DNA of 64,000 nt. It comes from Betaproteobacteria bacterium (lineage in GTDB: Bacteria; Pseudomonadota; Gammaproteobacteria; Burkholderiales; SG8-39). Below are positions 43,943-53,516 of the stretch, in pieces (the first letter of the stretch is position 1; each line of letters begins with the position of its first letter). Made by a program: the position numbers and the translations under genes. Under the pieces are notes generated by a model. That model did no database searches, was not told where the DNA came from, and worked only from the letters and a program-made list of their open reading frames with translations. The stretch is taken from assembly GCA_016195915.1 (NCBI GenBank), contig JACPYS010000042.1, positions 222,990 to 286,989 on the forward strand. The letters are read 5' to 3'.

Positions 43943-45466
43943 ATGTTCGATCTCCTCGGCACCGCGCTGGTCAACGTTGCACAGGTGAAGTACCTGCTGC
44001 CGCTGTTCTTCGGCACGCTCGCCGGGGTGGTCGGCGGCGCACTGCCCGGCGTGACGATCACCATGACCATCATCGTGGTGCTGCCGTTCACTTTCGGCCT
44101 TGATCCCCTGCAGGGTCTCGCCGCGATGACCGGCGTGTACGTCGGTGGATCGGCCGGCGGGCTGATTACGGCCTGCCTGATCGGCATTCCGGGCACGCCC
44201 TCGGCGATCGCCACCACTTTTGACGGCCACCCGATGGCGAAGAAAGGCGAGCCGGGGCGGGCAGTGTGGCTCGGGGTGTGGGCTTCGTTCTTCGGCGGGC
44301 TGCTCGGCGGGGCGTTCTTGATCCTGGCCACCGGCCCGCTGGCGAAATTCGCGCTGCAGTTCGGTCCCTGGGAGTTCTTCTCGCTGTTCGTGTTCGCGCT
44401 ATCCATGGTCGCGGGGCTGGTTGAATCTTCTCTCGCCAAGGGTCTCGTCTCGGGCGGGCTGGGCCTCATCGTCACGATCCTCGGCAGTGATCCCGTGATG
44501 GGCCAGAAGCGGCTCACACTCGGCATTCCTTTTCTCGAGGGCGGCATCGATTTCCTGCCGGTACTGATCGGCGTGTTCGCGTTTGCGCAGATCATGTCCG
44601 AGGTCGAGCGCATGGGCGGCGCCGAAAAGCTTGCCGACGCCGTCGACCGTTCGCTCGGCCTCGCGGTGTCCCATCTCAAGGTGATCGGCGAGATCCTCGG
44701 GCGGCCGTTCCTGCTGCTGTGGGTCGCGTTCATCGGTGTGGTGATCGGCGTGCTGCCGGCGATCGGCGGCAGCGCGGCCAGCATGATGGCCTACGACCAG
44801 GCGAAGAAGCTGTCGAAGCATCCGCAGAAATTCGGCAGCGGCGTGCCCGAGGGCATCATTGCCTCCGAAGCCTCCAACAATGCGAATGTCGGCGGCTCGC
44901 TGGTCACCATCATGGCCTTCGGCATCCCGGGGGACGCGGTTACCGCGGTGATGCTCGGCGCGCTCACCATTCACGGCATCCAGTCCGGACCGCTGTTCAT
45001 CCTGCAGAACCCGGAACTCGCCTACGGGATCTTCGCGGCCTACCTGCTGGCGCATCCGCTGATGGTGCTGATCATCGGGCTATCGACGAGTTTCATGCTG
45101 CGTATCGTGACCGTGCCGAAGGCGGTGCTGTTTCCGGTGGTGCTGGTGTTGTGCGTGATCGGCGCCTACGCGCTCAACAACACCATGTCGAACGTTTACG
45201 TGCTGCTTGCGTTCGGCCTGATCGGTTACGCGATGGTGAAGGGCGGCTTTCCGCTCGCCCCGTTCATCCTCGGCGTGATCCTCGGCGACCAGATCGAGAT
45301 CAACCTGATCCGCGCGATCATGACCGACGCGGACCCCTGGCTGTTTCTCACGCGCCCGATTTCCGGCGCGCTGATCGCCCTCTCGGTGGCCTCGGTGGTG
45401 TTCGCCATCTGGCAGCATTACCGCCACCAGTCGAAGGTCGCCGGAGACAGCGAGACGGATTTCTAG
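43943..45466 (+). CDS. tctA: Tripartite tricarboxylate transporter large permease TctA
   Basis: 507 residues with about eleven to twelve membrane helices. Diagnostic stretches are GALPGVTITMTIIV, GSAGGLITACLIGIPGTPSA and EGIIASEASNNANVGGSLV (the conserved substrate-path motifs), with IPGDAVTAVMLGAL. It is the main channel for proton- or sodium-coupled carboxylate uptake with TctB and TctC. A 24-bp gap follows to the acyl-CoA dehydrogenase gene, so all four may be one transcript, suggesting that the imported acid is catabolised as a CoA thioester (inference). Confidence 0.95.
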   Translation: MFDLLGTALVNVAQVKYLLPLFFGTLAGVVGGALPGVTITMTIIVVLPFTFGLDPLQGLAAMTGVYVGGSAGGLITACLIGIPGTPSAIATTFDGHPMAKKGEPGRAVWLGVWASFFGGLLGGAFLILATGPLAKFALQFGPWEFFSLFVFALSMVAGLVESSLAKGLVSGGLGLIVTILGSDPVMGQKRLTLGIPFLEGGIDFLPVLIGVFAFAQIMSEVERMGGAEKLADAVDRSLGLAVSHLKVIGEILGRPFLLLWVAFIGVVIGVLPAIGGSAASMMAYDQAKKLSKHPQKFGSGVPEGIIASEASNNANVGGSLVTIMAFGIPGDAVTAVMLGALTIHGIQSGPLFILQNPELAYGIFAAYLLAHPLMVLIIGLSTSFMLRIVTVPKAVLFPVVLVLCVIGAYALNNTMSNVYVLLAFGLIGYAMVKGGFPLAPFILGVILGDQIEINLIRAIMTDADPWLFLTRPISGALIALSVASVVFAIWQHYRHQSKVAGDSETDF

Positions 45467-45490
45467 CCAATACGACAAAGGTCCCACGCC

Positions 45491-47293
45491 ATGCCCGAAT
45501 ACAAAGCCCCACTGCGCGACATCCAGTTCGTCCGTGACGAATTGCTGGGATTTCCGGAGCACTACCGGAACCTGCCCGGCTGCGAGGAGGCGACCCCGGA
45601 TCTCGTCCGCAGCATCCTCGAAGAGGGCGCCAAGTTTGCGGAAGAGGTCCTCGCACCGCTCAACCGTGTGGGCGACCAGGAGGGCTGCAAGTGGGGTGAG
45701 GGAGGGGTGGTGACGACGCCCGCGGGGTTCAAGCAGGCCTACCGGCAATACGTAGAGGGCGGCTGGCCGAGCCTTGCTTCGTCGCCGGAACACGGCGGGC
45801 AGGGATTGCCCGAGTCGCTCGCGCTTTCGCTGGTGGAGATGATCGGACAGGCCAACTGGTCCTGGGCCATGTACCCGGGATTATCCAATGGCGCCAAGCG
45901 GACCATCGACGCGCACGGCACCGGGGAGCAGAAACGCATCTACCTGCCCAAGCTGACCTCGGGACATTGGACCGGCACCATGTGCCTGACGGAGTCGCAT
46001 TGCGGCACCGATCTCGGCATGATGCGCACCCGGGCAGAGCCGGATGCCGGCGGCAGCTACCGCATCACCGGCACCAAGATTTTCATCTCCTCCGGCGAGC
46101 ACGACCTGGCGGAAAACATCGTGCACATCGTGCTCGCGCGGCTGCCGGACGCGCCGCCCGGCACCAAGGGGATTTCGCTGTTCATCGTGCCGAAATTCCT
46201 GCCCGACGCGAATGGCGGGCTCGGTACCCGCAATCGTCTCGCGTGCGGCTCCCTCGAGCACAAGATGGGCATCCACGGGAACGCCACCTGCGTTCTCAAT
46301 TTCGATGGCGCAACCGGTTTTCTCATCGGCCCGCCGAACCAGGGCCTGAACTGCATGTTCACGTTCATGAATGCCGCGCGCATCGGCACGGCCATGCAGG
46401 GCCTGGACAGCGCGGAGGTGGCGTTCCAGGGCGCGACTCGCTACGCGCGCGATCGCCTGCAGATGCGCTCGTTGAGCGGCCCGAAGGCGCCGGACAAGCC
46501 GGCCGACCCGATCATCGTGCACCCAGACGTGCGGCGCATGCTTCTCACCATCAAGGCGTTCCGCGAGGGCGGCCGCGCGCTGATGTATTTCTGCGCCAAG
46601 CAGGTGGACATCACGCTCCATAGCCCGAACGAGGCGGATACGAAGGATGCGGAGTCGCTGCTCGCGTTGCTCACGCCCATCGCCAAGGGCTTCCTCACGG
46701 AAGCCGGCGTCGAATCGGCGTACCTCGGGATGCAGGTGTTCGGCGGGCACGGTTACATCGCGGAGTGGGGCATGGAGCAGAACCTGCGCGATGCCCGCAT
46801 TTCTACGATGTACGAGGGTACGACCGGGATCCAGGCGCTCGACCTGCTCGGGCGCAAGGTGCTCGGCAGCCGGGGACAGGCGCTGGTGAGCTTTACCAAA
46901 ATCGTGCACAAGTTCTGCAAGGCCAACCAGGATAACGGCGCGATCAAGCACCTGGTCGAACCCCTGCAGCAGCTGAACAAGGAATGGGGCGAGGTGACGA
47001 TGAAGATCGGCGTGGCGGCGATGAACAATCCCGACGAGGCGGGGGCGGCCTCGGTGGATTACCTCATGTACGCCGGTTACGCGACACTCGCCTATTTCTG
47101 GGCGGCGCAGGCGCAGGTCGCTGCGCAGAAGCTCGCGGCGGGCACGAGCGAAGAGGGTTTCTACAAGGCGAAGCTGCAGACGGCGAGATTCTATTTTCAG
47201 CGCGTGCTGCCGCGCACGCGCGGGCATCTCGCGGCAATCCAATCCGGCGCAGCCAACCTGCTGGAGATGAACGAAGCGGACTTCCTGGACTAG
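45491..47293 (+). CDS. Acyl-CoA dehydrogenase, DmdC-like long form
   Basis: 600 residues, longer than classical 380-residue enzymes because of an extra C-terminal domain typical of the DmdC (3-methylmercaptopropionyl-CoA dehydrogenase) branch. The FAD-binding segments [20 protein letters not shown] and [14 protein letters not shown], the catalytic Glu in [14 protein letters not shown], and [15 protein letters not shown] are all present. It oxidises an acyl-CoA to the enoyl-CoA, passing electrons to ETF. DmdC proper acts on DMSP breakdown, but many bacteria lacking that pathway keep such paralogues, so the substrate is open. The stop overlaps the converging DUF1847 gene by 4 bp. Confidence 0.92.
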   Translation: MPEYKAPLRDIQFVRDELLGFPEHYRNLPGCEEATPDLVRSILEEGAKFAEEVLAPLNRVGDQEGCKWGEGGVVTTPAGFKQAYRQYVEGGWPSLASSPEHGGQGLPESLALSLVEMIGQANWSWAMYPGLSNGAKRTIDAHGTGEQKRIYLPKLTSGHWTGTMCLTESHCGTDLGMMRTRAEPDAGGSYRITGTKIFISSGEHDLAENIVHIVLARLPDAPPGTKGISLFIVPKFLPDANGGLGTRNRLACGSLEHKMGIHGNATCVLNFDGATGFLIGPPNQGLNCMFTFMNAARIGTAMQGLDSAEVAFQGATRYARDRLQMRSLSGPKAPDKPADPIIVHPDVRRMLLTIKAFREGGRALMYFCAKQVDITLHSPNEADTKDAESLLALLTPIAKGFLTEAGVESAYLGMQVFGGHGYIAEWGMEQNLRDARISTMYEGTTGIQALDLLGRKVLGSRGQALVSFTKIVHKFCKANQDNGAIKHLVEPLQQLNKEWGEVTMKIGVAAMNNPDEAGAASVDYLMYAGYATLAYFWAAQAQVAAQKLAAGTSEEGFYKAKLQTARFYFQRVLPRTRGHLAAIQSGAANLLEMNEADFLD

Positions 47294-47988
47294 GCCTTCT
47301 GCCGGCCGGCGGGCGGCAGCTTGGGCGGTTTTGCGGGTTTATCCGGGCCCCACAGCCGGCTGTAATAGGTATCCGCGAGCTGCAGCGCCGCGATCGGATT
47401 GTGTCCCAGCACGCGGTCCTTTGCGATCAGCACGGTCGTCAGTCCCTTGGCGTACTTGAAAAACAGGCTGTCGTGTCCGATGCACAGGCCCATCACGACG
47501 TTGAACTCGCAGCCGTGCGCATTGAGCATCTCCGCCTGGCTCACCGGATTGCACAGCGCCTCGAACTGACCGGGCCGGATCTTCTCGTGATCGGCGATTC
47601 CCAGTTCTTCTTTCGGTATGCTGCCGTTCTTGCACGCGACGGAGACGACCTCGAATCCGTGGCTCTCGAGGATCGCGCCCAGCACGTAGGCGTGATCGAC
47701 AAAGCTGATGCAGTTCGCGATACCGATCTTCCTGTAGCCCATGCGCTTGGCGAATTGCACGATTTCCTCGACCCGCGTCCACTTGCAGTAGCCCTCGGAT
47801 TCGACCAGCGCGGACACCCGGGAGATCTCGCGCGTCACCGGATCGTGATACAGGGCACGCGCCAGCTTCTGCGTTTCCGGGTCGACCTTGGTCGGGCAAA
47901 ACCCGGGACCGCGTTCCCCGGCCTCGCCGTCGCGGCATGCGCGCACCGTCGGCGGGCAGTAGGCGCACGCGGGATCTTCGTATTTCAT
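47290..47988 (-). CDS. DUF1847 metal-binding protein
   Basis: 232 residues. Conserved cysteines cluster near the start ([11 protein letters not shown] and GPGFCPT), and single cysteines recur (GYCKW, ANCISF, ACKNGS, LCNPVS, LCIGHDS), a pattern that suggests an Fe-S or zinc site. The blocks [20 protein letters not shown] and [18 protein letters not shown] are typical of DUF1847. The function of the family is unknown. It converges on the acyl-CoA dehydrogenase gene and is followed by a 129-bp gap with nothing recognisable before the HDOD gene. Confidence 0.85.
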   Translation of the reverse strand: MKYEDPACAYCPPTVRACRDGEAGERGPGFCPTKVDPETQKLARALYHDPVTREISRVSALVESEGYCKWTRVEEIVQFAKRMGYRKIGIANCISFVDHAYVLGAILESHGFEVVSVACKNGSIPKEELGIADHEKIRPGQFEALCNPVSQAEMLNAHGCEFNVVMGLCIGHDSLFFKYAKGLTTVLIAKDRVLGHNPIAALQLADTYYSRLWGPDKPAKPPKLPPAGRQKA

Positions 47989-48117
47989 GTTCTGCTTCCT
48001 CCACCAAGGCTGCGGTTCACAGACACTTTTTCACTCTTTGCGCACCGTAAGCCAGCGAAGAGGATTCTCATTGACCTCGATCAAATCGGCCTGCAATCCC
48101 GGAGAAAGCGACCTTCG

Positions 48118-48951
48118 TCAGGCCGCCGGAGCATGCAACTGGCGAGGCTCCACCATCTGCCGCACGCGCGTCTCGTCCAGGTGCAGCAGCGCGCCTATGG
48201 CAGTGAAATCATCGGGCAGGGCGGGATTGTCCCAGCCGTTCGCACTGTGGCGCGCGAGGTTCACTGCCAGGGCCACGTTGCGCACGCGCGGGTTTTCGGC
48301 GTGATGGCTGTCCATCATGGTGACCAGCAGCCCGGGCAGGCGCCAGGCCTGTGCCACCGCCAGTTGAACGTCGTGCAATGCTGTGCCGAGCACTTCCTGC
48401 TGCACCGCGTGCGAACGCAGCCTGTGGTCGTTGTGCAAGCGGCGGCGGATCTCCAGCGCAGCCTCGGGCGCTTCGCACCAGAGCAGCATTTCCGCGAGGT
48501 CGCTCAGCAGCCCGGCGACCGCGATTTCCTCGATCTCCCGGTCCTGGCGATGACCGGCGAACTCCGCTGCGTAGCGCGCTGCCTGACGCGCGCGCAGCAG
48601 GACCTCGAACAGGCCTTCGAGCGCCTCGGGTTTGCGCGCCAACCGCGATTCCAGCGATGGCGCGCCGGCGAGCGCTTCGATGACCTTCGTCATGCCGAAT
48701 GTCAGCACCATCCCGTCCACGGTCGTCAGGTTGCCGACGTAATTGGGCCCGCGGTGCGCCGCGGCGTATGCAAACAGGCGCGCGGTGAGCAGCGGGTCGC
48801 GCAGCACCAGCGCCGCAAGCCTGCGCGGCGAAACATCCTCGATGCGCTCGCGCAGCGCAGCCAGCCCCGTGAGGCTGAGCCTGCGCGCGGGTACGTTCGC
48901 GCGGGCAAACAGCCACACCCAGCCGGTCGTGCTGTGCGGCAAAGCGGACAC
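48118..48951 (-). CDS. HDOD-domain signalling protein
   Basis: 277 residues from a GTG at 48951. It is one HDOD domain (about 15-215), with LAALVLRDPLLTARLFAYA, VDGMVLTFGMTKVIEAL, and AGLLSDLAEMLLW, followed by QEVLGTALHDVQLAVAQAWRLP. These are non-catalytic HD-type domains found with c-di-GMP and chemotaxis proteins. The gene stands alone; two diguanylate cyclases elsewhere in the window are possible partners in signalling. On the same strand as, and downstream of, pepN. Confidence 0.87.
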   Translation of the reverse strand: MSALPHSTTGWVWLFARANVPARRLSLTGLAALRERIEDVSPRRLAALVLRDPLLTARLFAYAAAHRGPNYVGNLTTVDGMVLTFGMTKVIEALAGAPSLESRLARKPEALEGLFEVLLRARQAARYAAEFAGHRQDREIEEIAVAGLLSDLAEMLLWCEAPEAALEIRRRLHNDHRLRSHAVQQEVLGTALHDVQLAVAQAWRLPGLLVTMMDSHHAENPRVRNVALAVNLARHSANGWDNPALPDDFTAIGALLHLDETRVRQMVEPRQLHAPAA

Positions 48952-49009
48952 GGACTACCTCTTCGGAAAGCGTCTCACCCGCCTTATCGGCCCCTCTGCC
49001 GGAAAACTT

Positions 49010-49085
49010 AGGAAGGGGTGCGGGGGAACCTGGGTTCCCCTGCGCTCAGGAAGGGGTGCGGAGGAACCTGGGTTCCCCTGCGCTC
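49010..49085. repeat. Two 38-bp tandem copies with internal hairpin, after pepN
   Basis: Copies at 49010-49047 and 49048-49085 differ at one base. Each contains a palindrome around GGAACCTGGGTTCC (GGGGAACC-TG-GGTTCCCC in the first). They start directly after the pepN stop, so the hairpins could end pepN transcription or stabilise the mRNA; no T-run follows, so a simple intrinsic terminator is not supported. A dispersed REP-like element is another reading. Confidence 0.8.
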
Positions 49086-51650
49086 TTAACCCGCGAGGGC
49101 CTTGCCGACGATCTCCGCGACATCCGGCGACAGTCCCTGCGCGTCGCGGATGCGCTCGAGCGCAGCGCGCGCGTGAGGCAGCTGGCCCGCGCCGAACTTC
49201 TTCCAGCGGTCGAATGCACGGGCGACGCGCGCGGCGACCTGCGGATTGAGGCGGTCGATCTCGATCACCTTGTCTGCCGCGAAGGCATAGCCCCCTCCGC
49301 CGGCTGCATTGAAGCGCGCGAAATTGCCGCAAAAGGCGCGGATGAGCGAATACACCTTGTTCGGATTACGGATGTCGAACGCCGGATGCGCCGCGAGGCG
49401 CTTCACGTCAGCCAGCGTCGACGCCAGCCGCGACATCGCCTGCACGGCGAGCCACTTGTCCACCACCAGCGGCTCGGCCTTCCATTTCGCATAGAAGCGA
49501 TCGATCGCAGGTTCGCGCTCCGGGCAGTCGCAGTTGGCGAGTGCGGAGAGCGCGGCCATTGAATCGGTCATGTTGTCGGCGGCGTCGAATTGACGCACGG
49601 CGAGCGCACGCGCGGCATCGTCACCGGTTTCCATCATGTAACCGAGGCACAGGTTGCGCAGAGCGCGGCGACCGGAAGAGACAGCGTCCGGCGAATACGG
49701 TCCGGTGACGCGCATGCCCTCATAGGTTGCTGCAAATTGCGCGCGCAGCGTGTCGGCAAGCCTCCTTCGCAGCGTGTTTCGCGCGGCATGCAGCGAATCC
49801 GGATCGACGACCTCGAGTTGCTCGGCGAGAAACGATTCGGAGGGCAGAGCGAGCGCCTCGGCTGCGAAAGCAGGGTCGCGCCCCGCATCGGCAAGCACGC
49901 GCCGCACTGCGTCCAGATAGGCGGCCGAGGGCTCGCCGCCTCGTTCGAGAATGATCGACGCAGCGAGACGCTGTCCCGCCTCCCAGCGATTGAACGCATC
50001 CGTGTCGTGCGCCATGAGGTAAGTGAGGTCCGCTTCCGAGTAGGCGTAGTCCACGATCACGGGCGCGGAGAAGTTCCGCAGCAGCGAAGGCACCGGCTCT
50101 GCCTCGATGCGCTCGAACACGAAACGCTCTTCGCTCTCGCGTATCGAAAGCATGCGCGTGCCGATGAGGTCCTCGCCGCTCCGGCCTATCAGCCCGAGCG
50201 CGAACGGGATGTGGAACGGCGGTTCCATCGACTGCCGCACCGTGAGGGTGTAGCGGCGCGCGGCCGCATCGTAGTCGCCCGCTACCGCGACGTGCGGCGT
50301 GCCGGCGACGTCGTACCAGCGCTTGAACTGCGCGAGGTCGGTCACGGTGGCGTCGGCCATCGCCGCGACGAAATCGTCGCAAGTGACCGCCTGGCCGTCG
50401 TGCCGCTCGAAGTACAGGTCCATGCCCTTGCGGAATCCTGCGGCGCCGAGCAGCGTGTGCTGCATGCGCACGACTTCCGCGCCTTTCTCGTACACGGTGA
50501 GGGTGTAGAAGTTGCGGATTTCCTGGTAGGACTGCGGCCGCACCGGGTGGCGCATCGGGCCGGCGTCCTCCGGGAACTGGGCGGATCGCAACGTTCGCAC
50601 CTCGGCGATGCGCTGCACCGCACGCGAGTAACGGTCCGCGCCGTATTCCTGGTCGCGGAACACCGTGAGGCCTTCCTTGAGCGAGAGCTGGAACCAGTCG
50701 CGGCAGGTGACGCGGTTGCCGGTCCAGTTGTGGAAGTACTCGTGCGCCACCACCCGGTCGATGCTGAGGTAATCGGTGTCGGTGGCGACGTCCGGGCGCG
50801 CCAGCACGTATTTCGCGTTGAAGATGTTGAGGCCCTTGTTCTCCATCGCGCCCGAGTTGAAATCGCCGACCGCTACAATTGCGTAGTGATCGAGGTCGAG
50901 TTCCAGGCCGAACCTGTCTTCGTCCCATTTCATCGCGCTCTTCAGGCAGCGCATCGCGAATTCCGACTGGTCGAGGTAGCCGGGTTCGACATACACCGCG
51001 AGTTGCACCGTGCGCCCGGAGCGGGTGACGAAGGTATCGGCGAGCCGGTCGAGTTTCGCGGCGACGAGCGCGAAGAGGTAACTGGGTTTGCGGAACGGAT
51101 CGACCCACTTCGCCCAGTGGCGTCCGCCGGCTTCCTCGCCGGCGCCCGCGAGGTTGCCGTTCGAAAGCAGCACCGGGTAGCGCTCGCGATCGGCATGGAT
51201 GGTGGTGGTGTATTTCGCCATCACGTCGGGGCGATCGGCGAAATAGGTGATGCGGCGGAATCCCTGCGCTTCGCACTGGGTGACGAAGCCGCTCTTGGCC
51301 GCGTACAGCCCTTCGAGCTTGGTATTCTGCCGGGGACGGATGCGCACCTCCGTGTCGAGGGTGAAACGCCTGGGCACCGAGGCGAGCGTCAGGCGCTTCG
51401 CATCGGCGCTGTAATCCGCGCGAGCGAGCGTGCGCCCGTCGAGGGAAACCGAGACCAGCTCCAGCTCGTCGCCGTCGAGCGCCAGCGGCGCATCGGGATG
51501 TACGCTCGCCGGGTTGCGTTCGATGACGAGTCGCGCCGTGACGACCGCGTGGTCCTCGCGCAGATCCACGTCGAGCTCGACCGTCTCGACCAGGAACTCG
51601 GGCGGGGCGTAGTCCTTCAGGTAGATGGCGTTCGGTTGGGCGTCACGCAT
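49086..51650 (-). CDS. pepN: Aminopeptidase N (M1 family)
   Basis: 854 residues, close to the 870 of E. coli PepN. It carries the exopeptidase motif GAMEN (in DFNSGAMENKGLNIFN), the zinc site HEYFH with WTGNR and the third ligand Glu in LKEGLTVFRDQEYG, and the catalytic Tyr region ending TVYEKGAEVVRMQHTLLG. It removes N-terminal residues from peptides in the cytoplasm. The ATG at 51650 with GGAGA upstream is preferred; longer readings extend toward the divergent lipoprotein gene. In keeping with peptide uptake by the Dpp-like operon a few kb away. Confidence 0.97.
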   Translation of the reverse strand: MRDAQPNAIYLKDYAPPEFLVETVELDVDLREDHAVVTARLVIERNPASVHPDAPLALDGDELELVSVSLDGRTLARADYSADAKRLTLASVPRRFTLDTEVRIRPRQNTKLEGLYAAKSGFVTQCEAQGFRRITYFADRPDVMAKYTTTIHADRERYPVLLSNGNLAGAGEEAGGRHWAKWVDPFRKPSYLFALVAAKLDRLADTFVTRSGRTVQLAVYVEPGYLDQSEFAMRCLKSAMKWDEDRFGLELDLDHYAIVAVGDFNSGAMENKGLNIFNAKYVLARPDVATDTDYLSIDRVVAHEYFHNWTGNRVTCRDWFQLSLKEGLTVFRDQEYGADRYSRAVQRIAEVRTLRSAQFPEDAGPMRHPVRPQSYQEIRNFYTLTVYEKGAEVVRMQHTLLGAAGFRKGMDLYFERHDGQAVTCDDFVAAMADATVTDLAQFKRWYDVAGTPHVAVAGDYDAAARRYTLTVRQSMEPPFHIPFALGLIGRSGEDLIGTRMLSIRESEERFVFERIEAEPVPSLLRNFSAPVIVDYAYSEADLTYLMAHDTDAFNRWEAGQRLAASIILERGGEPSAAYLDAVRRVLADAGRDPAFAAEALALPSESFLAEQLEVVDPDSLHAARNTLRRRLADTLRAQFAATYEGMRVTGPYSPDAVSSGRRALRNLCLGYMMETGDDAARALAVRQFDAADNMTDSMAALSALANCDCPEREPAIDRFYAKWKAEPLVVDKWLAVQAMSRLASTLADVKRLAAHPAFDIRNPNKVYSLIRAFCGNFARFNAAGGGGYAFAADKVIEIDRLNPQVAARVARAFDRWKKFGAGQLPHARAALERIRDAQGLSPDVAEIVGKALAG

Positions 51651-51721
51651 GGGGTCTCCGGATGCTGCCCCTTCCGGATCCCCGGGCGGGGGAGTAAATT
51701 CCACTCTCGGAGGAGGCACCC

Positions 51722-52576
51722 ATGAAGATTACCAGACGAAACCTGTTGTCGGGACTGTTCGCGCTCCCGTTCCTTTTCGCCTGCGCGCAGATGGGCGGCA
51801 ATGCCGGCGTGCAGCGCATGTACGTGATCAACTGCGGCGAAAACCGCACCAACGACCTTTCGCGATGGACGCCCGGCCTGAATGAAGGAAAGGCCTGGGT
51901 GTTCAGCAATCACTGCTATCTGATCCAGCACGCCAGGGGCTGGATGCTGTGGGACACCGGGATTTCGGACCTGGTCGCGGCCAGCCCGAACGGCGTGACG
52001 ACGGCCAATGGGCTGATCAACGCGCGCATGCCCAAGCCGCTTTCCGAATCGCTCAGGGAGCTCGGCGTAGCGCCGGGGGCAATCAAATACCTGGCGATGT
52101 CCCACCTGCATGCGGATCATTGCGGCAATGCGAACCTGTTTACCGCCGCAACTCTTTACATGCAGGAGAACGAGTACAACGCGGCCTTCGGCCCCGAGCC
52201 CCAGAAGTTCAATTTCGTGGCGTCAAACTTCGAGAAGCTGCGCGCGAGTCCCGCGGTCAAGCTCAAGGGTGACCACGACGTGTTCGGCGACGGATCGGTG
52301 GTGATCAAGTCCGCGCCGGGTCATACCCTCGGGCACCAGACCCTGCTGGTTCGCCTGCCGAAGGCTGGACCGGTGCTGCTTTCGGGCGACATGGCCCACC
52401 TGCAGGACAACTGGGAGCAGCAGCGCGTGCCGAGCATGAACTTCAACAAGGACCAGAGCACGCAGTCGATGCAGTCGATGCGCGCGTTCATCGCGCAGAC
52501 CGGCGCGCAACTGTGGATCAACCACGACATGGCGCAGAGCAGCCGGATCCCGAAGGCACCGGCTTACGTGGAGTGA
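51722..52576 (+). CDS. Lipoprotein MBL-fold hydrolase, acyl-homoserine-lactonase-like
   Basis: 284 residues. The N-terminus TRRNLLSGLFALPFLFAC is a signal peptide ending in a lipobox-like LFAC, so a membrane-anchored periplasmic protein is likely. The MBL core has MSHLHADHCGN (HxHxDH), SAPGHTLGH, SGDMAHL with the bridging Asp, and WINHD near the end. The WMLWDTG block and this motif order match the AiiA/AttM lactonase branch. Periplasmic members hydrolyse lactones or other esters; quorum-quenching is possible but unproven. GGAGGAGG precedes the ATG. Nothing else shares its operon. Confidence 0.85.
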   Translation: MKITRRNLLSGLFALPFLFACAQMGGNAGVQRMYVINCGENRTNDLSRWTPGLNEGKAWVFSNHCYLIQHARGWMLWDTGISDLVAASPNGVTTANGLINARMPKPLSESLRELGVAPGAIKYLAMSHLHADHCGNANLFTAATLYMQENEYNAAFGPEPQKFNFVASNFEKLRASPAVKLKGDHDVFGDGSVVIKSAPGHTLGHQTLLVRLPKAGPVLLSGDMAHLQDNWEQQRVPSMNFNKDQSTQSMQSMRAFIAQTGAQLWINHDMAQSSRIPKAPAYVE

Positions 52577-52615
52577 GTCAGGCGTCGACCTGCAGGTGCT
52601 GCGCGCCGAGCGTGG

Positions 52616-53515
52616 CTATTGCGTACGCAGGCGCGGATCGAGCGCGTCGCGCAGCGAATCGCCAAACAGGTTGAAGCCGAACACCGCCAGGCTGATCGCG
52701 AGCCCCGGGAAGAACGCCATCCAGGGCGCGGATTCCGCGAACTCGACTGCGGCGCCGCGCAGCATCAAACCCCAGGCCGCCGTCGGCTCGTTGACCCCCA
52801 GCCCGAGAAACGACAGCGAAGCCTCGAGCAGGATCGCCTCGCCGAGGAATGCGGTCGCCATGATGAGGATCGGCGCCATCACGTTCGGCAGCATGTGGCG
52901 CAGGATAATGCGCCGGTGCCCGAAACCGGCGGCGCGCGCGGCATCCACGTAGGGCATCTCGCGCACCGAGAGGGCGCTCGAGCGCACGACGCGCGCGCAG
53001 CGTGGCACCATCGGAGTGGCGATTGCGAGAATGACGTTGCCGACCCCGGTGCCGAGGATCGACACCACCGCAAGCGCAAGGATGATCACCGGGAACGCGA
53101 AGAAGACGTCCATCACGCGCTGCACGAAAAGGTCCACCCGGCCGCCGAAGTAGGCGCTCGCGACGCCGATGATCGATCCGAACGTCGCGCCCAGAAAGGA
53201 GGCACCCAAACCCACCATCAACGCCGTGCGCGAGCCGTAGATCATGCGCGACAGCACGTCGCGGCCGAAGGCGTCGGTGCCGAGCCAATGATGCCCGCCG
53301 GGCGACCGGAGCATCGCGCCGTAGTCGGTTGCCAGCGGGTCGTAGGGTGCGAGAAGATCCGCGCTCGCCGCCACCACCATCATCAACAGGATGATCGCCG
53401 CGCCGATGGCTCCGAGCGGACGCTGGCGCACGAAGCTGCCGACCGCGTCCATCCAGCCGCCGCGCGGTTCTGCGGCGCTGCCCGATTCCTCTACGGTTTG
53501 CGGGGTCGCGCTCAT
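52616..53515 (-). CDS. Dpp/Opp-type ABC permease, DppC-like
   Basis: 299 residues, with an N-terminal cytoplasmic tail, TM1, the LGTDAFGRDVLSRMIYGSR family block, and the EAA loop MPYVDAARAAGFGHRRIILRHMLPN (shown in part). About six membrane helices. Forms the channel with the DppB-like protein, whose stop is 1 bp before this ATG. Last gene of the leftward operon D-F-A-B-C. Confidence 0.94.
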   Translation of the reverse strand: MSATPQTVEESGSAAEPRGGWMDAVGSFVRQRPLGAIGAAIILLMMVVAASADLLAPYDPLATDYGAMLRSPGGHHWLGTDAFGRDVLSRMIYGSRTALMVGLGASFLGATFGSIIGVASAYFGGRVDLFVQRVMDVFFAFPVIILALAVVSILGTGVGNVILAIATPMVPRCARVVRSSALSVREMPYVDAARAAGFGHRRIILRHMLPNVMAPILIMATAFLGEAILLEASLSFLGLGVNEPTAAWGLMLRGAAVEFAESAPWMAFFPGLAISLAVFGFNLFGDSLRDALDPRLRTQ

Positions 53516-53516
53516 G

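Noticed and set aside
46984..49011. A 675-codon open frame on the plus strand
   Set aside because: It overlaps the end of the acyl-CoA dehydrogenase and lies antisense to the DUF1847 and HDOD genes; no family features.
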